Shown here one piece after another: positions 54,501-63,303 of a stretch of 64,000 bases of DNA. Position 1 is the stretch's first letter; the number at the start of each line of letters is the position of its first letter. The translations under genes were made by a program, and so were the position numbers. Below the pieces are notes generated by a model. The model was not told the DNA's origin, made no database searches, and saw only the letters and a program-made list of their open reading frames with translations. The DNA comes from Chitinophaga vietnamensis (GTDB lineage: Bacteria; Bacteroidota; Bacteroidia; Chitinophagales; Chitinophagaceae): the NCBI RefSeq assembly GCF_902167635.1, contig NZ_CABHMS010000002.1, forward strand, positions 186,001 through 250,000. Reading direction: 5' to 3'.

Positions 54501-54688
54501 GGCGGCAGCTGCAGGGCGAACTTTCCGCTGCCATCGGTAACGGTGCCATGTTTGCCCACGATAATGGTGGCGCCTATCACTGGTTCCTGGGTGTTCTTGT
54601 CCTTGACAGTGCCGGATATGCGGGTCTGCGCCCAGGTACCGGTGTAAAGCAACAATAAGAGGAAAGTGATGAGTAACTTTTCTTTCAT
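51521..54688 (-). CDS. SusC/RagA TonB-dependent receptor without STN domain
   Basis: 1055 residues with signal peptide (LLITFLLLLLYTGTWAQ). CarboxypepD_reg-like domain ISGTVKDKNTQEPVIGATII, plug LEQLVVVGYGTQKKANLTGA and ISVLKDAASTSIYGARAAFG, then the barrel to the end (KTWSFGLQVTL). No STN domain and no ECF/FecR genes nearby, so this pair is not controlled by trans-envelope signalling. It is divergent from the DeoR regulator at 54963, the best candidate controller. Confidence 0.95.
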   Translation of the reverse strand: MKEKLLITFLLLLLYTGTWAQTRISGTVKDKNTQEPVIGATIIVGKHGTVTDGSGKFALQLPPGAASFQVTFIGYKTETVPVNGTSYSILLSPDEHSLEQLVVVGYGTQKKANLTGAVTTVDVAKTMQSRPVTDPSKALQGIVPGLNISYSNGGLTQGPAINIRGIGSTNGSSRPLILVDNVETPDLTMINPDDIESISVLKDAASTSIYGARAAFGVVLIKTKSGVRNMPTRVTYSNNFAWSTPTSLPDFADPVKELTGLYDANVRAGTTSPELFGMQLLKLRDGIKNWQQKYANNRKGIEMVPGEDFEIDPNGGPTYFYRVWDVKDMMLKKWTPQQIQNISVQGGSEKVSYYMSGGYSNTGGIMKMNPDNVKKYNITGSVAASVTKWLDLDLRMMYRNFEYDYPYQYQNYFQYMWRWGAYFPFGTYQGKYFHHTPGYLANANTNTLTDNYSRVNLGATLKLTKELSIRGDYTIGRDNLVRHEIGGKVMAWDFWAAGLPFNNIATASQDVVGYRNGSYKVNTFNLYATYDKKLGRDHQLKVIAGVNAEDEDTINFGAYRRTPLDPSKAELSLASGDQLVDGSHLANAYAGFFGRINYGYKNKWLLELNGRYDGASAFPPADRWAFFPSASVGYRITEEKFMDPIRKWLSDMKLRASYGTLGNQDMGGKWYVPAMPTSTQLNWMVGGNYASGVSAPRAVAQSLTWERVRTLDIGTDISLLNNHIGVTVDWYERNTDNMLTNQAVPASFGTDAPRVNNGALRTRGYEIGVDVNYNITKDWNFYGSVAFWDNKTVITSWNNPSMLLSQNYKGKVLGEIWGFETDRYFTKDDDMSKLPSQSKLADGNFTYGPGDVKYKDLNGDGVIDAGKVTLNDHGDLKVIGNSMPRYQYSFRLGSSWNNFDIDVLFQGVGKMNYWGLGDLTLPLYRAGDIMYQHQLDYWTETNTNARYPRPYPGNANGKIAGLLSGGNNFYPQSKYLLNLAYLRLKNITLGYTLPQSLTKQIHLQRLRIYGSAQNIATISNVGVPVDPEITTGEGNIFGRTWPFQKTWSFGLQVTL

Positions 54689-54932
54689 GTCGGGAGATTT
54701 AGAGTTGGTTGTATTAATTCAGGTATTTATCTGGCTTTCACTAACGATTCATGCGGTATACAGGTTGATATCAGTTTTACATGCTTCCACAGTACCTTTG
54801 CAGGTTTGTGCGTTTTCGTGCATGAATATAGGGTGTAATTTTCGTAAATCATATTATTTATGCGTGAATTAGCGTTTTTATAAAATAGTAAACCAGCTAA
54901 AACACGCATAATCAATTTGGATTAGTTTTTTT

Positions 54933-54940
54933 TAAATTTG
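54933..54940 (+). promoter_or_regulatory. Candidate -7 promoter box (TAAATTTG)
   Basis: Exact TAnnTTTG match ending 22 bp before the DeoR start at 54963. The 274-bp divergent region also contains CGTAAAT (54843-54849) facing ATTTATGCG (54855-54863), an imperfect palindrome that could bind the DeoR protein. Confidence 0.4.
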
Positions 54941-54962
54941 TGCAGCTATAAATTTTCCGGGA

Positions 54963-55712
54963 ATGTTGAAAGAAGAACGCCAGGCTTTTATTATGAAGCA
55001 GATCAACCTGCACAACAAGGTGTTATCAACAGACATCAGCAACATGCTGAATATCTCGGAAGATACCGTACGGCGCGACCTCAAAGAGATGGCCGAAGAC
55101 GGGAAAGTGGTGAAGGTACATGGCGGCGCGATCGGCAAATCATTTCACTATCCCTTCAATGCCAGCAATACGGTATATGCGCAATCGGCCAAGCAACAGA
55201 TCGCACAGAAAACATTACGCCTGTTGAAAAATGATATGGTGGTGCTCACTGGTGGCGGCACTACGATGATTGAACTGGCCAAGAGCATCCCCGACAGCCT
55301 GCGCGCTACTTTTTTTACTATCAGTCCGCTGGTGGCGCTCGAATTGGTGGAACACCGTAATCTTACAGTGATCAGCATTGGCGGCCAGTTATCCCGCAGT
55401 TCGCATGTTCATATAGGCGCCAGCGTTATAAACCAGCTGGCGGATATTAAAGTGGATATTTGCCTGATGGGCGCCAATGGCTGCTCGATCCAGGATGGCA
55501 TGACGGATTCCGACTGGGAGGTGGTGCAGGTGAAAAGGGCCATGATACGGGCTTCGCAGAAACTGGCTATCCTCAGCATCGCGGAAAAACTTAATTCTTC
55601 CCAACGCATGAAAGTGTGCGACCTGAACCTCATCAGTTACCTCATCACAGAGCTGGAACCGGATAATCATTTCCTCCGGCCCTACCAGCAACTGGATCTT
55701 GAGTTGTTCTAG
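54963..55712 (+). CDS. DeoR-family transcriptional regulator
   Basis: 249 residues. N-terminal DeoR winged helix (LKEERQAFIMKQINLHNKVL; TDISNMLNISEDTVRRDLKE; GKVVKVHGGAIG) and C-terminal sugar-phosphate-binding DeoRC domain with VVLTGGGTTMIELAKSIP, LTVISIGGQLSRSSHVHIGA and CLMGANGCSIQDGMTDSDWE. Such regulators sense phosphorylated sugars and usually repress uptake genes. The adjacent divergent SusC/SusD pair is the likely target. Confidence 0.93.
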   Translation: MLKEERQAFIMKQINLHNKVLSTDISNMLNISEDTVRRDLKEMAEDGKVVKVHGGAIGKSFHYPFNASNTVYAQSAKQQIAQKTLRLLKNDMVVLTGGGTTMIELAKSIPDSLRATFFTISPLVALELVEHRNLTVISIGGQLSRSSHVHIGASVINQLADIKVDICLMGANGCSIQDGMTDSDWEVVQVKRAMIRASQKLAILSIAEKLNSSQRMKVCDLNLISYLITELEPDNHFLRPYQQLDLELF

Positions 55713-55745
55713 TTATCTTTATATCATTCACCTCAAAACTGCAAT

Positions 55746-56180
55746 ATGAAAAACCTCCTGATCGTATTACTGCTCTCCGGCTATGCGACTGTGGCCAGCG
55801 CCCAGTCTGATGATGTGGCCGCACTCAAAAAGCTGAATGAAGAATGGATACATGCCTATCCGAAAAAAGATACGGCCACCCTTAACCGGATACTGGCCGA
55901 TGATCTCACCATGATCACTTCCAGCGGTAACCGTTTGAGCAAGGGTGATATTATCCGCAATGCCGCTAACCCGGCTACACCGCTCACTTCATCGCGGGTG
56001 GATTCGGTAGATGTGCGGGTGCTCGGCCAGGTAGCGATCGTGATGGCGAAGGCCAGTTTTGTATCAAAGATGGGCAAGCAACAGGCGAGCGGGCAAACCA
56101 GTTACATGGATATTTATGAGAAACGGAATGGCAAATGGGTGGCAGTAGCAGCGCATGTGACCTCCTTGCCCCGTAAGTGA
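55746..56180 (+). CDS. Secreted NTF2-like (DUF4440/SnoaL-type) protein
   Basis: 144 residues with signal peptide (LLIVLLLSGYATVASAQ). The mature part matches the DUF4440 NTF2-like fold: DDVAALKKLNEEWIHAYPKK, NRILADDLTMITSSGNRLSK, DVRVLGQVAIVMAKASFVSK, TSYMDIYEKRNGKWVAVAAH. These small periplasmic proteins bind or isomerise small molecules; specific role unknown. 33 bp after the DeoR gene. Confidence 0.88.
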   Translation: MKNLLIVLLLSGYATVASAQSDDVAALKKLNEEWIHAYPKKDTATLNRILADDLTMITSSGNRLSKGDIIRNAANPATPLTSSRVDSVDVRVLGQVAIVMAKASFVSKMGKQQASGQTSYMDIYEKRNGKWVAVAAHVTSLPRK

Positions 56181-56390
56181 TGTAAAGGTTTTGTTAAGTG
56201 AATACAATCTATTGATTGCCAATTTATTGATAAAAAAATATAATTTCTTCGGCCTATATATTATTAATCTCCCTATTGTAGATTGATTATCAGTCTATTG
56301 TGAGTAAAATATTAAACCTGTACTTTCGCAAGTATCGGGTTGTCACCTTCGGCAGCGCATCGCAACTTTGTGGGTAGAAAAACATTTTTT

Positions 56391-57059
56391 ATGCATCAAG
56401 TGAGCGAACCTGCGATCCTTTATTTTGGTACCCCGGTAGTATTGATCAGCACTTTGAATGAAGATGGTGATCCTAACCTTGCACCGATTTCATCGGCGTT
56501 CTGGTTGGGCTGGCGTTGCAGCATAGGCATTGGCGCCAGTTCCAAAACAGCTGCGAACCTGTTGCGCACCCGGCAATGCGTGCTCAATCTTCCCTCCGTA
56601 AATGAAGTGAGCGCCGTAGACCGTCTGGCCCTCACCACCGGCGCCAACCCGGTGCCGGAAATCAAGCAGCGTCGCGGTTACCGCTATGAGCCGCGCAAAT
56701 TTGAAACGGCCGGCTTCACGCCGCAAGCCTCCCAGATGGTAGCGCCACCCCGCGTGCTCGAATGCCCCGTACAGCTGGAAGCCAAAGTGGTGGCTGTTCA
56801 TCCGCTGGCGGAGGACGATCCCGCACAACAAGGCCGGCTGCTCACCATGGAGCTGACCATATTACGTGTATACGTAGACGATAGTATCCGGATGGATGGG
56901 CACCCTGACCGTATCGATCCGGATAAATGGCGGCCGCTGATCATGAGTTTCCAGCAGTTCTATGGCCTGGGCGCGCAGGTGCATCCCTCGGCTTTGTCGC
57001 AGATACCTGAGCAGCTGTACGCTACCCCCGACCGTGAAAGGGCCAGGCTCGTATCCTGA
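56391..57059 (+). CDS. Flavin-reductase-like FMN-binding split-barrel protein
   Basis: 222 residues from ATG 56391 (an upstream TTG at 56340 is in frame). LYFGTPVVLISTLNEDGDPN and LAPISSAFWLGWRCSIGIGA give the split-barrel FMN-binding start; SSKTAANLLRTRQCVLNLPS and APPRVLECPVQLEAKVVAVH match the flavin_reduct family. Likely binds FMN and reduces a flavin or serves as an oxidoreductase; partner unknown. The 210-bp gap before it holds no other gene. Confidence 0.85.
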   Translation: MHQVSEPAILYFGTPVVLISTLNEDGDPNLAPISSAFWLGWRCSIGIGASSKTAANLLRTRQCVLNLPSVNEVSAVDRLALTTGANPVPEIKQRRGYRYEPRKFETAGFTPQASQMVAPPRVLECPVQLEAKVVAVHPLAEDDPAQQGRLLTMELTILRVYVDDSIRMDGHPDRIDPDKWRPLIMSFQQFYGLGAQVHPSALSQIPEQLYATPDRERARLVS

Positions 57060-57117
57060 ACATGCTGGCCTATCGGCTTTCTGTTATCTGGACTATAAAG
57101 CATCTTTCCCGCACAAA

Positions 57118-57125
57118 TAATTTTG
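57118..57125 (+). promoter_or_regulatory. Candidate -7 promoter box (TAATTTTG)
   Basis: Exact TAnnTTTG match ending 25 bp before the ATG at 57151, the same spacing seen in front of the MFS gene at 16946. Confidence 0.42.
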
Positions 57126-57150
57126 TGGTATCAACAAAAGATGAAAAGAT

Positions 57151-57936
57151 ATGGAAACATTAGCCAGTAACAAGATGATGAGCAGTGAAGAGTTACACAT
57201 GATCGCGAACCTCTACGATTTCTGGACCTTTGTAGGGAAGCATTCCCGTAAGATATTGACCACGCCTGACTTTCACGCCATTCAGCCCGGTGATTCCGAT
57301 TGGCCGAAGCGGGTTTTCGATCCCGCCCATCAGATAGATCCCGGCAGCGCCGTATTCAAAAGGATCGCTGATGCGATGGCGGAACAGGAGCTGCCCAAGA
57401 TGCTGGCGCTTTCGGAATCGGTGGCCACTCGTTACAAGAATAGCATACAGGAGGCGGGTTTTGTTCCGCAGCTGCGCCAGCTGGGTATGATCATCCATCT
57501 GCCCGCAGCTGCGCTGCCAGCGGCTCCGGAGGCCATCAGCTTCCGGCTCGCACAAAGTGAAGCAGATGCCATAACCTATGCCGCTATTGCTTCCGAAGCT
57601 TTCGATTACCGCGTGGACCCCGCCATGCTGGCCTGTTTGCTGCCGCACACGGAGCATATCCGTTTATTTATTGCTTATTATCATGGCGAAGCCGCAGCCT
57701 GTGGCCTCGTATATTTTGACCAGCACGGCTATGCCGGTTTACATATGATCGGCACGCTGCCAGCCTTCCGGGGCAAGGGCCTCGCGGCGGCCGTCACCAT
57801 CCACCTGATGCAGGCGGCTATTGATGCCGGTAAAACCTGGTGTGTGCTGCATGCTTCCGCTGCCGGCGAGAAAGTATATACGAAGCTGGGCTTTACGCCG
57901 GTGAAAGAAGTGAATACCTTCCTGTTATCCTTGTAA
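57151..57936 (+). CDS. GNAT-family acetyltransferase with N-terminal extension
   Basis: 261 residues. The GNAT domain fills the C-terminal half: ISFRLAQSEADAITYAAIAS, HMIGTLPAFRGKGLAAAVTI (acetyl-CoA loop RGKGLA) and AGEKVYTKLGFTPVKEVNTF. The N-terminal half (MIANLYDFWTFVGKHSRKIL) is a helical region seen in GNAT proteins that act on small molecules. Its last 12 bp overlap the convergent sigma-factor gene. Confidence 0.85.
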   Translation: METLASNKMMSSEELHMIANLYDFWTFVGKHSRKILTTPDFHAIQPGDSDWPKRVFDPAHQIDPGSAVFKRIADAMAEQELPKMLALSESVATRYKNSIQEAGFVPQLRQLGMIIHLPAAALPAAPEAISFRLAQSEADAITYAAIASEAFDYRVDPAMLACLLPHTEHIRLFIAYYHGEAAACGLVYFDQHGYAGLHMIGTLPAFRGKGLAAAVTIHLMQAAIDAGKTWCVLHASAAGEKVYTKLGFTPVKEVNTFLLSL

Positions 57937-59157
57937 GCGTTCCAGTTTTTTTTGAAGGACCTGTTTGTCGGCATTCGTTTTGGCCAGGGCCAGCGCCCGT
58001 TCCAGGTGTTGCGTTGCCAGCTGATTATTGATGCCGGCATACAATTCTCCCAGCAAGGCAAAATAGAAATGATTGTTGGTGAGCTGTAGCTTCTCTGCTT
58101 CCGCGATGGCCGCGCTTTTGCCATTGGCGCGCGACAGGGCATAGGTCCTGTTCAGCGCTGCCACCGGCGTGTAGGCGATCTGCAGCAGCTGATTATAGAG
58201 TTGGAGGATGTGTTCCCATTTATCCTGCGTATCTTCTTTGCGGGTGTACCACCAGGCGATGGCGGCTTCGAGGTGATAGGTAGATAATTGCCGGCCGGTG
58301 CTGGCGCAATGAAGGAAGTAGCTGCCCTGGCTGATCAGGTCTGCATTCCAGCGGCTGGTATCTTGCTCGTGATAGAGTATCAGTTCGCCGTTTTCGCCGA
58401 TACGGGCGTCGAAGCGGGAAGCGTGGAAGCACATCAGCGACAGCAGCGCATTCACTGGCGGTCGGTTGGTGGCCGGACTTTCAACCAGCATATTACAGAG
58501 GCGCATGGCTTCGAAGCATAGCTCACGGCGCAGGGTGGTATCCTGGCTGACAGAATAATAGCCTTCGTTGAACAGCAGGTAGATGGTGGTGAGCACGGCG
58601 GCCAGGCGTTTGTCGATCTCCGTTTGCCCGGGTAGCGCGATGGGCAATTGCAGCTCGCGGAGTTTTTCTTTGGCGCGGAACAGGCGTTTGTTGATCGTGT
58701 CTTTGCTGGTGAGGAAAGCATCTGATATCTCTTCAATGCCGAAGCCACAGAGGATACGCAGGGAGAGGCCGACCTGTGCTTCGGGTGGAATCGCGGGATG
58801 GCAGATGGCAAACATCATTTGCAGCTGGCTGTCGTGGATGTTTTGTGGCGAGAGGTCGATATCGGCTTCCGTGGCCTCCTGGCTATCGTGTTGCAATGCC
58901 GGCGCGATCTGCTGATTGAAATGTTGCGTTCTCCGCAGGTAATTGACGGCTTTATTTTTAGCTACGCTGTGCAGCCATGCGGCGGGGTTGGGTGGAATGC
59001 TGCCCAGCGCCCAGGATTGCGCCGCCGTCAGGAAAGTATCGCTGGCGATATCTTCCGCTGTTTCGATTGCTGCTATCCCGAAACGTTTACACAACACCGC
59101 TACTATCTTCCGGTATTCTGTACGGAAAAGATGTGGTATTAATTCCTGCTGTTGCAT
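57925..59157 (-). CDS. ECF42-type sigma factor with C-terminal DUF6596/TPR extension
   Basis: 410 residues from ATG 59157 (an ATG at 59187 is also possible). The first about 180 residues are sigma regions 2 and 4 (IETAEDIASDTFLTAAQSWA; GFGIEEISDAFLTSKDTINK; RLFRAKEKL). The following 220 residues are the helical/TPR extension of this group (LFNEGYYSVSQDTTLRRELC; AIAWWYTRKEDTQDKWEHIL; YALSRANGKSAAIAEAEKLQ). Family knowledge: ECF42 sigma factors lack a classical anti-sigma factor and are encoded next to DGPF/YCII proteins, exactly the gene found 51 bp upstream here. Confidence 0.9.
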   Translation of the reverse strand: MQQQELIPHLFRTEYRKIVAVLCKRFGIAAIETAEDIASDTFLTAAQSWALGSIPPNPAAWLHSVAKNKAVNYLRRTQHFNQQIAPALQHDSQEATEADIDLSPQNIHDSQLQMMFAICHPAIPPEAQVGLSLRILCGFGIEEISDAFLTSKDTINKRLFRAKEKLRELQLPIALPGQTEIDKRLAAVLTTIYLLFNEGYYSVSQDTTLRRELCFEAMRLCNMLVESPATNRPPVNALLSLMCFHASRFDARIGENGELILYHEQDTSRWNADLISQGSYFLHCASTGRQLSTYHLEAAIAWWYTRKEDTQDKWEHILQLYNQLLQIAYTPVAALNRTYALSRANGKSAAIAEAEKLQLTNNHFYFALLGELYAGINNQLATQHLERALALAKTNADKQVLQKKLERLQG

Positions 59158-59208
59158 AAAAATAAAGGCCCCGGTAAAGATAGGCAAAGAACCGGGGCTT
59201 TACCTGTG

Positions 59209-59562
59209 TTAACGTATGTCTTCACCTTTGATGATCTTCCGCACCTCTACGCTGTTGCCGTCGCCTTGTAAGATGGGGCAGTCTTTGGCAAAGGCCACGG
59301 CTTCATCTACCGATGCTGCTTTGACGGTGATATAGCCGCCGATGGTTTCTTTGATATCGCCGAAAGGCCCGTCGGTGACCACTTTGTTATGCCATACTAC
59401 TTTGGCGCCGTCGAATGGGAGGCCGGTGCCGCCCACATATTTATTTTGCGCTGCAATGCCGCCGATCCAGTCCATGGTTTGTTTCATCCATATTTCGATC
59501 TGCTCGGGGGAGGCGATCTTGTTACCGTCTTCGTGTCTGAAGATAAGCATGAACTCGTCCAT
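59209..59562 (-). CDS. YCII-related DGPF-domain protein
   Basis: 117 residues: MDEFMLIFRHEDGNKIASPE, WMKQTMDWIGGIAAQNKYVG, VVTDGPFGDIKETIGGYITV. The eponymous DGPF motif is present. Co-transcribed with and upstream of the ECF42 sigma factor and probably its target and functional partner. Biochemical role not established. Confidence 0.93.
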   Translation of the reverse strand: MDEFMLIFRHEDGNKIASPEQIEIWMKQTMDWIGGIAAQNKYVGGTGLPFDGAKVVWHNKVVTDGPFGDIKETIGGYITVKAASVDEAVAFAKDCPILQGDGNSVEVRKIIKGEDIR

Positions 59563-59806
59563 GATAAATGGTTTTAAGTGTGAATTTATGCTTTATATCA
59601 AACGGGGAAGGAGAAATTGGACAGGAGAGAGAAAACTTTGTATCACATGGAAGTGGTATTTCATGAGCTTGTATTTATTGACATCTTTGTACGGATAACT
59701 ACCTGTACCTGTTGTTTTAACCACCAGTATCAATAGTGATCAATAAAGAAGACCAAATCTGAATGTTAACTGTATAACTGTCGGCCGTCACCAAGATTTT
59801 AATTAC

Positions 59807-62800
59807 ATGAAAGTAACTCGATTAATTGCCAGCGCCATCGTGTGCCTGCTGGCTGTGGATGTGAATGCGCAAGTGCATACCATGTCTGCTCCTAACCCCA
59901 CCGCCATGGTCGGTTTGCCCCAATTGATACCGGCTTCTCCCGAGCCGTCGGCATTTGTGAAATCGGGGGTAGCGAATGTGAATATGTCTACAGGAGCGCT
60001 ATCAGCGTCTATTCCTTTATATGATATCAAGATAAAGGATTTTACATTTCCGATTGCGCTCTCTTATTCTACACAGGGTTTAAAGGTAGATGAAGCCAGT
60101 TCTAGAACAGGATATGGGTGGATATTGAATGCCACCGGTATGATTACCCGTACCGTAAAGGGCCAGCCGGATGAGTTGACGACGAGGATGACTATTCCGG
60201 CAGATTTCAATACAGGAACTGATGCGGTTTACAACTACTGTGTAAATGCGAGCGCTCCGGATAACCCGAGTTGGGATTCCCAGGCAGACGAATTTATGTT
60301 CAACGTGAACGGCTATACGGGAAAATTTGTATTGGATTCCAATAAAATCGCGAGGGTTACGGCCCAGCATAATATCAAAGTAGATGTATCTGTTGGCAGT
60401 GGAGCTATTGGTTCGATTGTCATGACCACGCCAGATGGTATAAAATATAAATTTGGAACCGCTTTCGAAGTAACCACCACACACAATGTGCAGCAATCTA
60501 CGGTTTTCAAAAACCGGACGGTGACGGCCTTCTTCCTTGATCGTGTGGATTTGCCAACGGGAGAGTATATCCTGTTCAGCTATAGTCCTATTCATACCTA
60601 TCACTCAGCCGGTATTTCGCAGACCTTGCAACAGAGCACTGGTGGCACTTCTACTGGTCCTTGTCCGACCTGTGCTTCCATGGGAACGCAATATGTAACC
60701 CAAACGAACACTATTGAATACAATACACAATATCTGAGCGGTATCACTACCTCCACAGGACTTAACATCAGCCTGGGTTATGAGCCACGTAAGGATTCAA
60801 GTCATGATAACCGGTTAAACAGCCTGGTGGTTGGCGGATTGAAAAACTATTCTTTTTCTTATTATGATCTTCCTTCTGGTTATAGCGCTACGGGAAGATT
60901 CTTTCTTACCAAGGTAAAGGAACTCGGAACAGACGGCACCGCTGATTCCGCGCATAACTACGTTTTTACTTATGATCATATGGAAGAAACGCCGGTGCCA
61001 ATGAGCTTTTCACAGGACTATCTCGGATTTTTCAACGGAAAGCAGAACAGTGCATTGATCCCCGCCGCATTCAACGGCCCCAATAATACTATGGATTTCA
61101 GTTATCGTAATCCTGACTGGACCTATGCCAGAAAAGGAACGCTGATAGCCATACAATACCCCACCGGTGGAAGAGAGGAATATACTTATGAGGCCAATAC
61201 CGTTGGCGCATCTCAAACAATTGTACCAGGTGTAAGGATCAAACAAATCAGATACACTGACCCTATTACTTTCTCCACACATAGCAAGTATTATACTTAT
61301 GCTGCGCTGAGTAATCTGAATGTATCTACAGGCAGCTGTCTCCAACCGGTGTTCAAGTCTGCATCGCAAACAAAAACTTATTGTAATCTCCCTTCGGCGG
61401 ATGCCTCTTTTTGCGATCAGAATATCTATTCTTCCAATACCACGCAGGATGTATATAATTATGCCGGTAGCGGCAGCTGGATGTATTATGATGCTGTTAT
61501 TGAAAGTGATGATCCCAATTTTAAAAATGGCGGCATTGAATACGCCTATTTCAGCAATGATGGCGGCAGCAACTACCTGCTCTTGTGGGGCAGTGATGTA
61601 CCTTACCTTTCTGCGGGACAGTTTCCTACCCTGTCGGGGGTAGTGAGCAGCATTCGCCACTTCGATAGCAATAAACAGGTAGTGAGAGAAGAAGGTGATG
61701 TTTATGAAATGCTCATTGATATGGCCAACACGGTGCCTTCGGTATATGTACGCAGGAAATATGCCTCCGTGGTTAGCGATCCAGACCGCATGAGCGCATT
61801 TGATGTATTAAAGAGTTTTTATAACAGCACATGGATAAGGTTGAAGACCAAAACGGTAAAGACCTATGACGGCACGAATGCGCTAACGGAGCAAACCAAC
61901 TATACCTATGGATCATCTGCCAATATTTTACCGGCAACGGTTATTACGACAGATAGTAAGAACAACACGCTTAAAACAGACAAAAAATATCCGACGGATT
62001 TTCCCACTGATCCCAATTATAGCAAGTTGGTAGCTAAAAACATGATCACAGATGTGGTGCAGGAATCCTATTATGTCAATGATTCACTCTTCCAGCAACG
62101 TAAAACCTCGTATAGGGACTGGTTTGGGGATAGCCGGATCGTGAAGCCGGAGATCGTGCAGGTAAAGGAATCGCCCTCCGACGTATTGCACGACAGGCTG
62201 GTGTTCAGTCAGTATGATAATACAGGTAACCCTCTGCAGTTGAAAAAGGCAGATGATATGTCCATCTCATATGTATGGGACTCCGTACATGCGTTGCCGG
62301 TAGCCGAGGTCAAGAATGCTACCGTTGATCAGATCGCATTCACTAACTTCAAATCACCGGTAAATTATGGCAGCTGGCAGCTTGGCGCTGGCGGTGTGAG
62401 CGACACCACAGGATTGTTCACCGGCACGCTTACCAAAAATATAAGCACGGCGGGCGTTTACAGCGTGAATGCCTGGGCAACGGGCGGCGTAACAGTGAAT
62501 GGAGCAGGAGGTACGCTGGTAAAGACTTCCATGGGAACGAACTACTATGAATGGACGCTTACCAACCCCTCCACTGTTACTGTTCAGGGAACCAATTTAT
62601 CTGAGCTGCGTCTTTGTCCGCAGAACGCGATGATGAGTACCTATACCTATCAACCATTCGTGGGCGTAACCAGTGTTAGTGACGAGAAAGGGAAAACTGC
62701 CTATTATTTCTACGATGGATATAGCAGGTTATACCTGGTAAAGGATCAGGATTACAATGTGCTCAAAAGCATCAGTTACCTATATGCAGGGTCTATTCCG

Positions 62801-63295
62801 CCAGTATACTTCAACGCGGCAGCATCACGTCTTTTTACCAGGAATTGCAGCGGTGGAATGATGGGCAGCAGCGTACTGTATACCGTTCCGGCTAACAAAT
62901 ATGGTTCTGTTATCAGTCAGGCAGATGCCGACCAGCAGGCGCAAAATGATATTGCAGCCAACGGTCAGAACTATGCTGATGCCAATGGTATTTGCGCCGC
63001 TCCGGTAAGCATCACTTGTAGTAACATGACGGGACAAAATGATTTTTATGTACAATATACCAATACGGCGACGAATGCGCAGGCCTTATTTTCCATTTCG
63101 TCTGCCACAGGTACGCAGGCCTTGGGCACCTTACCGGCAGGAACCTATAATGTGGTGGTAAGCAAACAGAATACTGCAATAGCCTACTCCATCAGCGTAT
63201 GCGCTACCGGTGCGGTAGTGGCGCCTACCGCCACATTTACCGGTGTGACGGTGAGCCCGACTGCTTGTAATAATATTACTCTTGATCTGCCTTAA
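59807..63295 (+). CDS. Secreted Rhs-like protein with DUF5977 domain
   Basis: 1162 residues with a signal peptide (LIASAIVCLLAVDVNAQ). The N-terminal part resembles the entry domain of Bacteroidota Rhs-like proteins (GVANVNMSTGALSASIPLYD; ISLGYEPRKDSSHDNRLNSL). Rhs-type beta strands follow (YEMLIDMANTVPSVYVRRKY; VFSQYDNTGNPLQLKKADDM; STYTYQPFVGVTSVSDEKGK). Residues about 1008-1065 form a DUF5977 domain (YGSVISQADADQQAQNDIAA, NGQNYADANGICA). No Rhs core or toxin tip. Exported, probably to the surface, and followed 8 bp later by a second Rhs-like gene. Confidence 0.85.
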   Translation: MKVTRLIASAIVCLLAVDVNAQVHTMSAPNPTAMVGLPQLIPASPEPSAFVKSGVANVNMSTGALSASIPLYDIKIKDFTFPIALSYSTQGLKVDEASSRTGYGWILNATGMITRTVKGQPDELTTRMTIPADFNTGTDAVYNYCVNASAPDNPSWDSQADEFMFNVNGYTGKFVLDSNKIARVTAQHNIKVDVSVGSGAIGSIVMTTPDGIKYKFGTAFEVTTTHNVQQSTVFKNRTVTAFFLDRVDLPTGEYILFSYSPIHTYHSAGISQTLQQSTGGTSTGPCPTCASMGTQYVTQTNTIEYNTQYLSGITTSTGLNISLGYEPRKDSSHDNRLNSLVVGGLKNYSFSYYDLPSGYSATGRFFLTKVKELGTDGTADSAHNYVFTYDHMEETPVPMSFSQDYLGFFNGKQNSALIPAAFNGPNNTMDFSYRNPDWTYARKGTLIAIQYPTGGREEYTYEANTVGASQTIVPGVRIKQIRYTDPITFSTHSKYYTYAALSNLNVSTGSCLQPVFKSASQTKTYCNLPSADASFCDQNIYSSNTTQDVYNYAGSGSWMYYDAVIESDDPNFKNGGIEYAYFSNDGGSNYLLLWGSDVPYLSAGQFPTLSGVVSSIRHFDSNKQVVREEGDVYEMLIDMANTVPSVYVRRKYASVVSDPDRMSAFDVLKSFYNSTWIRLKTKTVKTYDGTNALTEQTNYTYGSSANILPATVITTDSKNNTLKTDKKYPTDFPTDPNYSKLVAKNMITDVVQESYYVNDSLFQQRKTSYRDWFGDSRIVKPEIVQVKESPSDVLHDRLVFSQYDNTGNPLQLKKADDMSISYVWDSVHALPVAEVKNATVDQIAFTNFKSPVNYGSWQLGAGGVSDTTGLFTGTLTKNISTAGVYSVNAWATGGVTVNGAGGTLVKTSMGTNYYEWTLTNPSTVTVQGTNLSELRLCPQNAMMSTYTYQPFVGVTSVSDEKGKTAYYFYDGYSRLYLVKDQDYNVLKSISYLYAGSIPPVYFNAAASRLFTRNCSGGMMGSSVLYTVPANKYGSVISQADADQQAQNDIAANGQNYADANGICAAPVSITCSNMTGQNDFYVQYTNTATNAQALFSISSATGTQALGTLPAGTYNVVVSKQNTAIAYSISVCATGAVVAPTATFTGVTVSPTACNNITLDLP

Positions 63296-63303
63296 TCTTA
63301 CCT

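Noticed and set aside
53240-54658. A 472-codon open frame on the plus strand opposite the SusC gene
   Set aside because: It is antisense to the conserved N-terminal half of an unmistakable SusC, has low-complexity His/Gly/Val wording and no domain; a codon-bias shadow.
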